Shown here piece by piece: positions 16,321-24,568 of a stretch of 24,921 bases of DNA. The position numbers and the translations under genes are program-made. Source of the stretch: DAIRET01 sp036795455. GTDB taxonomy: Bacteria > Bacteroidota > Ignavibacteria > Ignavibacteriales > Ignavibacteriaceae. Within the stretch, counting starts at the first letter, position 1. Each line of letters opens with the position of its first letter. The stretch lies in assembly GCA_036795455.1 (NCBI GenBank), contig DAIRET010000021.1, positions 1 through 24,921 on the forward strand. Reading direction: 5' to 3'. The notes under the pieces are model-generated. The model was given only the letters and a program-made list of their open reading frames with translations, was not told the origin of the DNA and searched no databases.

Positions 16321-17905
16321 AAAAAAACTTAACCATAATCTGTGTAAATACGATCATCAGCACTAAAGCGAAAGGGTACACTGTTGCATATGCTACTTTC
16401 GGAGCATTCGATGAAGACATCGAGTCGGTAGAACTAAGAGCCGGAGTTGAAGTCATACCCCCGGTTATTGCCCCCAGCAAAGTAAGGAAGTTTACACGGT
16501 AAACATAATAACCGACAAGAGTAGTAATAATCATAGGGATTATTGTAATAAAAAAACCGGCAATAAATAACAGGTAACCGTTTGTTTGCAGTGTCTCAAC
16601 GATATTTTGCCCTGCATTTGTTCCAACCGGTACAAGAAAGAAAATAAGCCCGATCTTCCGTAATAGTTGGTTGGAGTCCCCGGCAATATTCCATAGTATT
16701 GAACCGGTTTTTCCGATTTTACTTAACAGGATTGCACTTATTAATACGCCTCCCGTTAGCCCCAGCTTAAAATTATAAAAACCGAGCGGGATTGTAATCA
16801 TACCGAGAACCACTCCAACAATAATTCCGATAGATATTGGCAGGAAGTCAACCTCTGCCAACCGGGTTCTGTTATCGCCGAACAATTCAAGCACCTGCTT
16901 CAAGTCATCTTCCGCACATGCAATCATCACTTTGTCGCCGTATTTAATTTTTGTGTGTGCGGACGGAGCTATGTCGATTCCGCTTCTTCTGATAGATGTT
17001 GCCGTTACATTATATTTTGTAAAAAGAGCCAGCTCTGCAAATGATTTGTTTACTATATTCTTATTGGATACAAGTATACTTTTAACGATGAACTTCTTCC
17101 CGAGAGAAATAGGTTTGTCGGTTCTGCTTCCGATTAACAATTCTAATTTTTCAAGGTCTTTTTCGGTTCCGACTGCTTTGATTATATCTCCCTCGTTAAG
17201 AACGGTGTTTGAATTGGGTGTAAAAGTATTCCCGTTCTGGGAAACCCGCGAAACATTTGTATTCGTCATACTTCTAATGTTTAATTCCCCGATTGTTTTT
17301 CCGAATACCTTATGGTTTTCCACTATATAGTTTTTGTTCATTAGTCTCGGGAAATCGGATGTGATTTCTTCAGCGTACTTCACTTCTTCCTTTGTCAAAT
17401 CAACCTTTAAGATTTTATTTATCACCTTTACAAAAAGAATAACACCCAGCACACCGAAGGGATAAGCTATACCGTATCCGATAGAGGCTATTGTTGATTT
17501 TGTGCTATCAATTGCAGCGGCTAAACCGGGAGTACTTGTTAATGCCCCGCTGAAAATTCCTACGGCAAGTTCAATTGGAATCTCCAGCACATAAGCGGTT
17601 CCTATACTTAAAATTGCAGCCGTCCCGATAATTATCGCAGTAAGAACAATAAGTTTTATTCCCTGTTTTTTGAATGATTCGAAAAAGCCGGGACCGGCTT
17701 GAATACCGACTGAATAAATAAAAAATATCAAACCGAGTTCGCGTATTATTTCGGGTATCTCAACACCGAGATAGCCGAAAATAAAAGCAACAAATATAAT
17801 TGCCGAACTGTCAAGCGATACTCCCTTTATATTGATTTTTCCGACGGCAAAACCGAGGGCAACTATAAGAAAAAACGCCACATAGGACGTTAACATTGTT
17901 TCCAT
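16319..17905 (-). CDS. AspT/YidE/YbjL-family transporter with two TrkA-C domains
   Basis: A 528-residue membrane protein of the aspartate-alanine exchanger (AAEx) type. A first transport domain (about 1-165) contains GLIFFIYSVGIQAGPGFF (58-75) and GALTSTPGLAAA (120-131). Two soluble TrkA-C/RCK-C domains follow (about 192-260 and 275-345). A second transport domain (about 355-528) repeats the pattern with GLIFFLVPVGTNAGQN and GAITGGMTSTPALSS. The internal duplication around paired RCK-C domains is the family layout. Characterised AspT exchanges aspartate for alanine, but most relatives have no known substrate, so none is given. The start is ambiguous: the ATG at 17905 has GGAAAG 13 nt upstream, while the ATG at 17896 has GGAAA close by. 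It is monocistronic and converges on the efflux operon. Confidence 0.88.
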   Translation of the reverse strand: METMLTSYVAFFLIVALGFAVGKINIKGVSLDSSAIIFVAFIFGYLGVEIPEIIRELGLIFFIYSVGIQAGPGFFESFKKQGIKLIVLTAIIIGTAAILSIGTAYVLEIPIELAVGIFSGALTSTPGLAAAIDSTKSTIASIGYGIAYPFGVLGVILFVKVINKILKVDLTKEEVKYAEEITSDFPRLMNKNYIVENHKVFGKTIGELNIRSMTNTNVSRVSQNGNTFTPNSNTVLNEGDIIKAVGTEKDLEKLELLIGSRTDKPISLGKKFIVKSILVSNKNIVNKSFAELALFTKYNVTATSIRRSGIDIAPSAHTKIKYGDKVMIACAEDDLKQVLELFGDNRTRLAEVDFLPISIGIIVGVVLGMITIPLGFYNFKLGLTGGVLISAILLSKIGKTGSILWNIAGDSNQLLRKIGLIFFLVPVGTNAGQNIVETLQTNGYLLFIAGFFITIIPMIITTLVGYYVYRVNFLTLLGAITGGMTSTPALSSTDSMSSSNAPKVAYATVYPFALVLMIVFTQIMVKFF

Positions 17906-18109
17906 AAGCTATTGAAATGCTTTCCGATTGAGTTTAGGATTTTCATTAAAATTTAATAAGACCAATGCAAAATTAACAAATTATTCAGTAGGGGAATAAT
18001 ATCACTCGTGAAACTCTTTTTTCTCTCCGTATTTTTTTTCAAAGGTACGGAATGCACTATTATAATTACATATTTTCTTAAATTAGTACCAAACAAAAAT
18101 AAAAGTTTA
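17906..18109. promoter_or_regulatory. Divergent intergenic region before the restriction-modification gene
   Basis: A 204-nt AT-rich spacer between the AspT-like gene and the preferred start of the restriction-modification gene. It holds the TATAAT promoter candidate listed separately. A GTG at 18008 is in frame with the downstream gene, but the 34 extra residues are hydrophobic and low in information and would precede that promoter. Nothing else recognisable was seen. Confidence 0.5.
18038..18066 (+). promoter_or_regulatory. Candidate sigma-70-like promoter for the restriction-modification gene
   Basis: A consensus TATAAT at 18061-18066 is preceded, with a 17-nt spacer, by TTCAAA (18038-18043, four of six matches to TTGACA). 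Transcription would begin near 18073, about 37 nt before the ATG at 18110, which supports that start over the GTG at 18008. Confidence 0.4.
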
Positions 18110-21100
18110 ATGACCGGTAATAAAGCTGAACTGATCCAATCATACTATAGCATAGTAATTTCCGCTAACAAGGAATTGCCTAAAAAAGAGGCTTTCAAAG
18201 ATTTACTTAACCGTCTATACAGCGGAAACAAAGAGATTGAAAAGATAATCGATAAGATTTCACTTGGTGCAGAAACTTCAATTCTTGCAATCCCGAGGAA
18301 AGACAAACTGCACAGGGGGAGCGCCGATACGCTTTATAATAAAATAATTATTGAATTTGAAAACGACCTCAAACCTTCTCTTAAACATGCAAAGGAACAA
18401 CTTGCCGGTTACCTGCTGGGACAGTTCAATTCGGGAGAAGGATATAACTTTACTCTAATTGCCTCGGATTGTATTAACTGGAAAATATTCGCCCCGGATA
18501 TTTCTTGTCTCGAAAATATTGCCGAACTGAACGAAGAATCCCTTATACTTAACGAAGTAAAAAGTGCTTCATTCACATTAACGGAAACAAACGCTGAAGA
18601 TTTTTATTATTGGATTGACCGCTTTCTTTTTAAAGAAGAGAAGCAGAAAGCAACGTTGAAGAAAATCGAAGAGGCTTTCGGGCAGCACAGCCACGTCTTC
18701 ATAGAATGCTTCCGCGAGATGAGTATCCATTTTCCAACAGCAAAAAAGTACGGCGAAGTTCAAGTATCTTTTGAGCAGTGGAGTAAGTTTTTAAGTATCG
18801 CTTACGGTTCGTTCGATGCAAGCGAAAGCAATTTTATTATTCATACATACCTCAGCGTCTTCGCTAAACTTCTGGCCTATGCTGTAGTAAGTAACGATGA
18901 ATATATTGACGACAATGAACTTAAATCGATTATAGAAGGGAGTGTATTCAATCAATATGGTATCCGGAATTTTGTTGATGACGATTTTTTCCACTGGGTA
19001 AAAAGCGATAGAAATTTTAAATCGCTGAAAAAAGTCTTCCGGTTGATAGCCCAGGAAGTTTCTACTTTTGATTTCCAGAATGTTGATGAAGATATTCTTA
19101 AAGGTGTTTACCAGGAATTGATTGACCTTGATACCCGCCATGCTCTCGGAGAATATTATACTCCCGACTGGCTATGCGAAAGGATATTAAAAGAATTTGA
19201 CATTAAACAGGGAAGCAGAATTTTAGACCCGGCATGCGGAAGCGGGTCATTCCTTATTGCTGCCGTCCATCGTTTCAGGGAATTGAATCCCGCAATTACA
19301 GTTGATGAACTGAATGCGAGTATTTATGGGATAGACATTCACCCGCTTTCAGTTCAAATTGCGAAAACAAACTTGTTGCTTGCTTTCGGTAAAGATGTGG
19401 CAAACGCTAAATCACCACTCCGTATTAATATTATACTTGCAAATACGCTGCTTGCCCCGGATGGAGTTGAAGACTTGTTCGGGAAGAAATTCAAGATGCA
19501 AATCGACAAAGAAACACTTGAATTAAGTTCGCAAATACTTGATGATGTAAAAATATTCGACGATGCACTTGAATCCGCCGAAGAACTTGCGGAGCAGACT
19601 TATAACAGGAGAATAGTATCGCCTGAAACATTCAAAAATATTCTTCTGAAAAAGATAACAAACGGGGGATTTAACGGGCAGGTAATGGAAAGCTTTTACA
19701 AGATTTACGAATCGTTACGCAGTGTAAAAGAGAAAAAGCGGGATAGTATATGGAAATTCATTATTCAAAATCTCTATAAGCCTTATTTTCTTTCACAAAA
19801 GTTTGACTATGTTGTCGGTAACCCGCCATGGTTCACTTTTAGTTCCGTTAAAAATGAAGAATACCAAAACATTCTAAATGAACTCGCGGAAAAATACTGC
19901 GTTAAACCGGATAGAATTGCGAACTTTCCGCATCTCGAAATTGCTGCTATTTTCTTTGCATATTGCAGTAGTTACTTTTTAAAGGAGAGCGGTGAAATTG
20001 CGTTTGTTCTTCCGAGAAGCTTTTTTAGTGCAGACCATCACGACAATACAAGAACCGGTAAAGCAAGGGGTTTTAGGCTTACCGGGATTTGGGACTTGAA
20101 TGAAGTTTCTCCGCTATTCCGTATCCCAAGTTCGGTGTTGTTCGCAAAAAAGGAAAAGGATGGCGTTAAAAGAAGTTTGCCAGCTTCCGGGATAAAAGGA
20201 CTTCTATTCAATGGTAACCTGCCGATTCATAATTGCAAACTTGAAACCGGGGAAAAACATTTAACAGAGAACACAACTAAGTGGTATTATGCAAAGCAGG
20301 GTAAATCATCTGCATTTACAATGCGTAAATACAAGGCTCAAACTAAATATAATCCTTACAAAGATGCTTTCAGACAGGGCGCCACTATAGTTCCCCGTTC
20401 TTTTTATTTTGTCGAATTAGACCAGGAAACACCTCCGGATTTCGAAGATAGAGTGTTGAATTTAAGAACTTCAACAGCGATTAAAACTGAAGCAAAACTT
20501 CCCTGGAAGCACCTTGAAATACGAGGAAGAATGGAAAGCCGGTTTTTGTTCAGAACTGCACTTTCAAAAAGTATTCTTCCTTTCGCATTATACAAACCGG
20601 ATATGGTTGTACTGCCGATAATGATTGAAACTAACGACAGAAACAAAAAAATAATAAAACTGTACGCCGCCGACGATATTATGAATGAAGGCTACCTGTA
20701 TGCTTCCCGCTGGTTTAGAACTGCCGAAAGGTTTTGGGATCAATCTAAAACTGAAAGATCTAAAAATATGTCTAGTAATGACAGATTGAATTTTCAAAAA
20801 GGATTAACCGGACAAAATCTTAACGCACCATACCTTGTTCTTTATAATTCGTCCGCGAAAGATGCGAATGCAACTATTCTAAAGAGAAAGAATATTGATC
20901 TGGATTTTATTGTTGAAAGTGTGGGTTACGTCCTATATACACACCGGGAGAAGGAAGCTTATTTTTTAACTGCTATTCTTAATTCGAAAGTACCAAATGA
21001 ACGGATGAAAGATTTTCAGGCAAAAGGGTTATTTGGAGAAAGGCATGTTCATAAAAAAATTCTTGATATATATTTCCCTAAATTTAACAAGGAAGATAAA

Positions 21101-21289
21101 ACTCATTTGAGATTGGCTGCTTTAAGCAAAACCGCCCATCAGAAAGCGGAAAAGTATCTTGAAAATAATCCGCCTAATGAAGAATTAAACGCAATACGTT
21201 TGGGACGCTTGCGGGTTGAAATAAAAAAACATCTCTCAAGCGAAATGAAAGAGATTGATAAAATAATCGAAAAACTTATCGGGCAATAA
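18110..21289 (+). CDS. Type IIG-like restriction-modification enzyme (Eco57I-type N6-adenine methyltransferase with N-terminal nuclease domain)
   Basis: A 1059-residue protein, counted from the ATG at 18110. The N-terminal part (about 65-130) has D73 in GSADTLY and E82-F-E84 in IIIEFEN, then AKEQLAGYL, matching the D...E-x-E form of PD-(D/E)XK nucleases fused to methylases. A helical linker follows. The methyltransferase core starts with GEYYTPDWLCERIL (347-360), then DPACGSGSF (373-381, motif I, AdoMet site), IYGIDIHPLSVQIA (405-418) and FDYVVGNPPWF (565-575, motif IV catalytic NPPW). The C-terminal third is probably the target-recognition (TaqI-like) domain, ending near KILDIYFPKFN. One chain would thus modify and cut DNA. 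No separate specificity, nuclease or helicase gene is adjacent. The SD is weak. Cleavage activity is inferred; a methylase-only (PglX-like) role is the alternative. Confidence 0.85.
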   Translation: MTGNKAELIQSYYSIVISANKELPKKEAFKDLLNRLYSGNKEIEKIIDKISLGAETSILAIPRKDKLHRGSADTLYNKIIIEFENDLKPSLKHAKEQLAGYLLGQFNSGEGYNFTLIASDCINWKIFAPDISCLENIAELNEESLILNEVKSASFTLTETNAEDFYYWIDRFLFKEEKQKATLKKIEEAFGQHSHVFIECFREMSIHFPTAKKYGEVQVSFEQWSKFLSIAYGSFDASESNFIIHTYLSVFAKLLAYAVVSNDEYIDDNELKSIIEGSVFNQYGIRNFVDDDFFHWVKSDRNFKSLKKVFRLIAQEVSTFDFQNVDEDILKGVYQELIDLDTRHALGEYYTPDWLCERILKEFDIKQGSRILDPACGSGSFLIAAVHRFRELNPAITVDELNASIYGIDIHPLSVQIAKTNLLLAFGKDVANAKSPLRINIILANTLLAPDGVEDLFGKKFKMQIDKETLELSSQILDDVKIFDDALESAEELAEQTYNRRIVSPETFKNILLKKITNGGFNGQVMESFYKIYESLRSVKEKKRDSIWKFIIQNLYKPYFLSQKFDYVVGNPPWFTFSSVKNEEYQNILNELAEKYCVKPDRIANFPHLEIAAIFFAYCSSYFLKESGEIAFVLPRSFFSADHHDNTRTGKARGFRLTGIWDLNEVSPLFRIPSSVLFAKKEKDGVKRSLPASGIKGLLFNGNLPIHNCKLETGEKHLTENTTKWYYAKQGKSSAFTMRKYKAQTKYNPYKDAFRQGATIVPRSFYFVELDQETPPDFEDRVLNLRTSTAIKTEAKLPWKHLEIRGRMESRFLFRTALSKSILPFALYKPDMVVLPIMIETNDRNKKIIKLYAADDIMNEGYLYASRWFRTAERFWDQSKTERSKNMSSNDRLNFQKGLTGQNLNAPYLVLYNSSAKDANATILKRKNIDLDFIVESVGYVLYTHREKEAYFLTAILNSKVPNERMKDFQAKGLFGERHVHKKILDIYFPKFNKEDKTHLRLAALSKTAHQKAEKYLENNPPNEELNAIRLGRLRVEIKKHLSSEMKEIDKIIEKLIGQ

Positions 21290-21316
21290 TGCTTTATAAA
21301 TTGCTTACAAGATTTT

Positions 21317-22738
21317 TTAAACTAATAATCTCCAAATTTGTGTAATAAAGAAGCAGACCGTCAATCCCATCGCAACCGGAAGAAATGTAGCTACCGCCGT
21401 CCACTTTACGCTGCCCGTTTCTTTATAAATTGTGTAAATAGTTGTTGAGCAAGGATTATGAAGCAGGCTAAATAACATAAGGTTTATGCCGGTTAATAAA
21501 GTCCATCCCGCTCCTTTAAGTATATCTGCCGTAGCATCAATTGAATCAAGTTCAAACATTACGCCCACACCCGCACCCGCTTCACTTGAGCCGGTTACGA
21601 GAACTGTAAGCATAAGTATCGTGGGTATTACAATTTCATTCGCAGGGATAGCAATTATATACGCCAATAAAATAACGCCGTTCAAACCGAGCAGTAAAGC
21701 AAAAGGGTCGCTCCAGTTTATGAAATATTCCGCAAGTGAAATCCCTCCTATTTCTACATTGGCAGTAAGCCATATTACAACACCCGCAGGCAAAGCAAAT
21801 ATTATTGCACGCCACAAAACAAAGATTGTTCTGTCGATTAATGAAGTATAAAGAGTTTGCACCAATCTTGGCGGACGGTAAGGCGGAAGTTCAAGACTGA
21901 AAGCAGACGCTTCTCCTTTTAATACTGTGTTGGATAACATCCACGATATGACAAGACTTAAAACAATACCCAGCACTGCAACAGCAACCACGGCACCAGC
22001 AGAAACAAATCCCGCAATATGCGGTGAAACCGCTCCGCCGATAAAAATTGTAGCGATTAAAATTTGGGTAGGCCACCTTCCGTTACAAAGCGAAAAGTTA
22101 TTTGTTATCATTGCAATCAATCGTTCTCTCGGACTATCAATAATTCTTGCGGCAACTACTCCGGCAGCATTGCATCCGAATCCCATACTCATCGTCAGAG
22201 CCTGTTTACCGTGCGCCCCGGCTCTTCTGAACAATCCATCCATGTTGAATGCAACTCTTGGCAGGTAACCAAAATCTTCAAGTAGAGTAAATATCGGGAA
22301 GAAGATAGCCATCGGCGGAAGCATTACACTTGTTACCCATGCAACAGCAAGATAAGCTCCGTCTATCAGCAATCCGTCAATCCACCAGGGAATTCCGAGT
22401 GATGCTGCAAATCCCTTTAATACCGGGTGAAAAGTATCAACGAGTATTGAAGCTAAAAAACTTGAAGGATAGTTGGCGCCTTCAATTGTAACCCAAAATA
22501 CAATTGCAAGAAGCAGGAACATTATCGGGAATCCGAATACACGGCTTGTTACAAGTTTATCAAGTCTTGTGTCGAAGTCGTATTTTCTTTTAATACTTTT
22601 TTGTTCAATTGACTTATGAGCAATTCTTTCGGCGTCGGCATAAATTGATTCCATAAGCGAGTCGTGGAAATTTTCGCCGACTTCCCATCTTAAAGCATTC
22701 GCCTTAGAAATTATTTTTTCATATTTGTTTTTGTTCAT
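21317..22738 (-). CDS. feoB: Ferrous iron transporter FeoB, permease half (split protein)
   Basis: A 473-residue membrane protein equal to the C-terminal half of FeoB, with no G domain. It has a cytoplasmic N-terminus of about 65 residues matching the FeoB linker, then Gate/nucleoside-recognition-type helices. Conserved features are GFGCNAAGVVAARIIDS (first pore cysteine motif), RERLIAMITNNFSLCNGRWP, and HNPCSTTIYTIYKETGS near the C-terminus (second pore cysteine). This GCNAAG/CNGRWP form belongs to a FeoB lineage that differs from the E. coli GCNVP form. It moves Fe(II) across the inner membrane under control of the G protein. Its start overlaps the G-protein gene's stop by ATGA, giving equal, coupled synthesis. 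It converges on the restriction-modification gene, 27 nt apart, with no clear terminator. Confidence 0.88.
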   Translation of the reverse strand: MNKNKYEKIISKANALRWEVGENFHDSLMESIYADAERIAHKSIEQKSIKRKYDFDTRLDKLVTSRVFGFPIMFLLLAIVFWVTIEGANYPSSFLASILVDTFHPVLKGFAASLGIPWWIDGLLIDGAYLAVAWVTSVMLPPMAIFFPIFTLLEDFGYLPRVAFNMDGLFRRAGAHGKQALTMSMGFGCNAAGVVAARIIDSPRERLIAMITNNFSLCNGRWPTQILIATIFIGGAVSPHIAGFVSAGAVVAVAVLGIVLSLVISWMLSNTVLKGEASAFSLELPPYRPPRLVQTLYTSLIDRTIFVLWRAIIFALPAGVVIWLTANVEIGGISLAEYFINWSDPFALLLGLNGVILLAYIIAIPANEIVIPTILMLTVLVTGSSEAGAGVGVMFELDSIDATADILKGAGWTLLTGINLMLFSLLHNPCSTTIYTIYKETGSVKWTAVATFLPVAMGLTVCFFITQIWRLLV

Positions 22739-23541
22739 ACCTCAGCCCCGTTTTTCATTTGAATCTTTTCATTCTGTATCAAATCGATTAATTCACCGCT
22801 TCCTACTGCGTCAATAATTCTTTGATCTCCTTCAAGCAGGCGCATTGCAACCCATCTTGAATTCGGAAGTCCGGGGAATTCTTTATCGATCATTTCTTTC
22901 AAATCATTAACAGCGTTTGCAACTGTTTTAGACTTACTGCTAATCCTGTGCGGTTTACAAATATAGTTCCCTACAGCAACGTCAAAAACATATTTGAGGA
23001 GCGAATCCATTCCCACTTTCTGTCTTGCCGCCGCCGGAATAACTGGAATGCCGAGTTCTTTCGACAACGCTCTTTCATCAATTGTAATATGATGGCGTTT
23101 TGCTTCATCAACAAGGTTGACACAAAGAACGGCTCTTTCGGTTATTTCAAGAACTTGAAGGGCAAGATTTAGATTTCTTTCCAGCCTTGTTGCATCGACT
23201 ACAATGATTGTAACATCAGGCTGCCCGAATAAAATAAAATCTCTTGCAACTTCTTCATCTGTGCTTGTAGAAAGGAGCGAATACGTACCTGGTAAATCAA
23301 TAAGTTTGAATCTCTTATCATTATAAATAAATCCGCCCTCTGCTCTACCAACTGTTTTGCCTGGCCAATTACCTGTATGCTGCCGCAGCCCGGTTAGATT
23401 ATTAAACACAGTACTCTTCCCGGTGTTCGGATTTCCTGCTAATGCAACAAGGTAATCGAACTGTTCCATATTAATACCGAGTTTAACAAGGTTGGCAACA
23501 TTATGAGCCGGGCAGGTTGCACATTGATCATTGCTTATCAT
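22735..23541 (-). CDS. feoB: FeoB G-protein half (split FeoB)
   Basis: A 268-residue soluble protein equal to the N-terminal part of FeoB. The G motifs are complete: G1 GNPNTGKS (36-43), switch region HTGNWPGKTV (55-64), G3 DLPG (82-85), G4 NLVD (142-145) and a G5-like PAAARQ segment (about 172). The helical GDI-like domain follows (about 205-268). The first residues hold a small cysteine/histidine cluster, CATCPAH (7-13), a possible metal or redox site seen in some FeoB proteins. GTP hydrolysis gates or drives the permease made by the next gene (ATGA overlap). The start is certain: AGGAGG (23553-23548) is 6 nt before the ATG, which itself overlaps the upstream stop by ATGA. The two halves together match one complete FeoB. 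Confidence 0.9.
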   Translation of the reverse strand: MISNDQCATCPAHNVANLVKLGINMEQFDYLVALAGNPNTGKSTVFNNLTGLRQHTGNWPGKTVGRAEGGFIYNDKRFKLIDLPGTYSLLSTSTDEEVARDFILFGQPDVTIIVVDATRLERNLNLALQVLEITERAVLCVNLVDEAKRHHITIDERALSKELGIPVIPAAARQKVGMDSLLKYVFDVAVGNYICKPHRISSKSKTVANAVNDLKEMIDKEFPGLPNSRWVAMRLLEGDQRIIDAVGSGELIDLIQNEKIQMKNGAEV

Positions 23542-24566
23542 TTCGTTCCTCCTGTTGTTTTAATATAAATCTGATCTGACTGTCTTTTCCTTAAAGCAAC
23601 CGTTGCTCCACGAATTATGTAACCTGTTGGGTCGCTGCCAATACTTCTAATTATCGGTTTTATTTTTGTTCCGGGCACAACACCAAAATCCATTAAGCGT
23701 CTTCGTTGTTGTCCCCTGCATGATTTTGCAATACCGACAACAACAGCTTCTTCATTCATTTTCAAAGATGAAAGGGTTTTAAAATCTTTTATAATATCTT
23801 CTTTTTCCGTTAAAGGAATGACTGTAATATTTGCTGCGATTATTGGTGCAAGTATGTACTCTTCGCCGTCGGCTTCAAATTTGATTTTAGTTCCTGATGA
23901 TTCGATCATTCTAACCTGCATTCCGTTGAATAATCCCATCGCTGCGATTTGAGCATAAACAGTTTCCGGTTCATCTTCTATGTGGATAATAATTGCAAAC
24001 TCACCCGGTTTAAGTGCCGAAAGGGAAATTCCTTTTCTTTCAGGTAATTCGCCGGAATCTGTAGGAATCGGATCGCCATGAGGATCATACAAAGGATTTC
24101 CCAATTGAGCGGCAAGTGCATTTGCTTCTTCAATTGAAATAGCATGTTCTTTTTCTTCCGCTTCGGAATGCCAGTCACTCTCTTTAACGCTTGTTTCATC
24201 AGCCATGTAACGCTCAAGTAAGCGGTGAATTCTAATTACCCTTAAAGCATATGAGCGTCCTTCGGAAGTGAGAATCAAAGAGTTTTCTTTTTTATCAATC
24301 AACCCCATTTGTTCAAGACGGTTAGAAATTTTTTCTGCCTGTTCTTTTGTAATAGATAGATTAATAGAGATACTTTCAGTTGATGTTTGAAGTTGATTTG
24401 ATTCATAGTCGTAAATATGCTTAAGTGCGTCTTCAACAAGAACCCGGTCTATATTTTTTTGCAAGCGGCGGAATAGTGCAACGATGCCCCAGCGGGGTAA
24501 GAAAATAATTATGAAAATAACTATGATTGCTAATCCGTACATTATTGCAATTAAAGGATCAATCAT
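23538..24566 (-). CDS. Membrane-anchored DtxR-type iron regulator fused to two FeoA-like domains
   Basis: A 342-residue fusion. Residues 5-23 form one hydrophobic helix (LIAIMYGLAIIVIFIIIFL), then a basic stretch (RWGIVALFRR) places the rest in the cytoplasm. Residues about 42-105 are a DtxR winged helix (SINLSITKEQAEKISNRLEQMGLI). Residues 106-168 are the dimerisation and metal domain: H114, E118, H133, E137, E140 and H141 align with DtxR H79, E83, H98, C102, E105 and H106, with the DtxR cysteine replaced by glutamate as in MntR-like members; DPHGDPIP (161-168) ends it. FeoA/SH3-like domain one spans about 178-252, and a second, more typical FeoA about 262-335 (SCRGQQRRRLMDFGVVPG). No separate feoA is seen. 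It lies 2 nt after a dtxR-like gene and overlaps the G-protein gene (ATGA). Each domain call is solid; function as a membrane-bound sensor is inferred. Confidence 0.88.
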   Translation of the reverse strand: MIDPLIAIMYGLAIIVIFIIIFLPRWGIVALFRRLQKNIDRVLVEDALKHIYDYESNQLQTSTESISINLSITKEQAEKISNRLEQMGLIDKKENSLILTSEGRSYALRVIRIHRLLERYMADETSVKESDWHSEAEEKEHAISIEEANALAAQLGNPLYDPHGDPIPTDSGELPERKGISLSALKPGEFAIIIHIEDEPETVYAQIAAMGLFNGMQVRMIESSGTKIKFEADGEEYILAPIIAANITVIPLTEKEDIIKDFKTLSSLKMNEEAVVVGIAKSCRGQQRRRLMDFGVVPGTKIKPIIRSIGSDPTGYIIRGATVALRKRQSDQIYIKTTGGTK

Positions 24567-24568
24567 TT

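Noticed and set aside
16932..17330. Plus-strand open frame of 132 codons opposite the AspT-like gene
   Set aside because: It mirrors the TrkA-C region of a well-supported gene and has no independent support.
18008..18109. GTG start at 18008 for the restriction-modification gene
   Set aside because: The extra 34 residues look like translated promoter DNA, and a TATAAT box lies inside them; the ATG at 18110 is preferred.
21277..21299. GCAAT/ATTGC hairpin between the restriction-modification gene and feoB as a terminator
   Set aside because: The stem is only 5 bp with a long AT-rich loop and no clear U-run.
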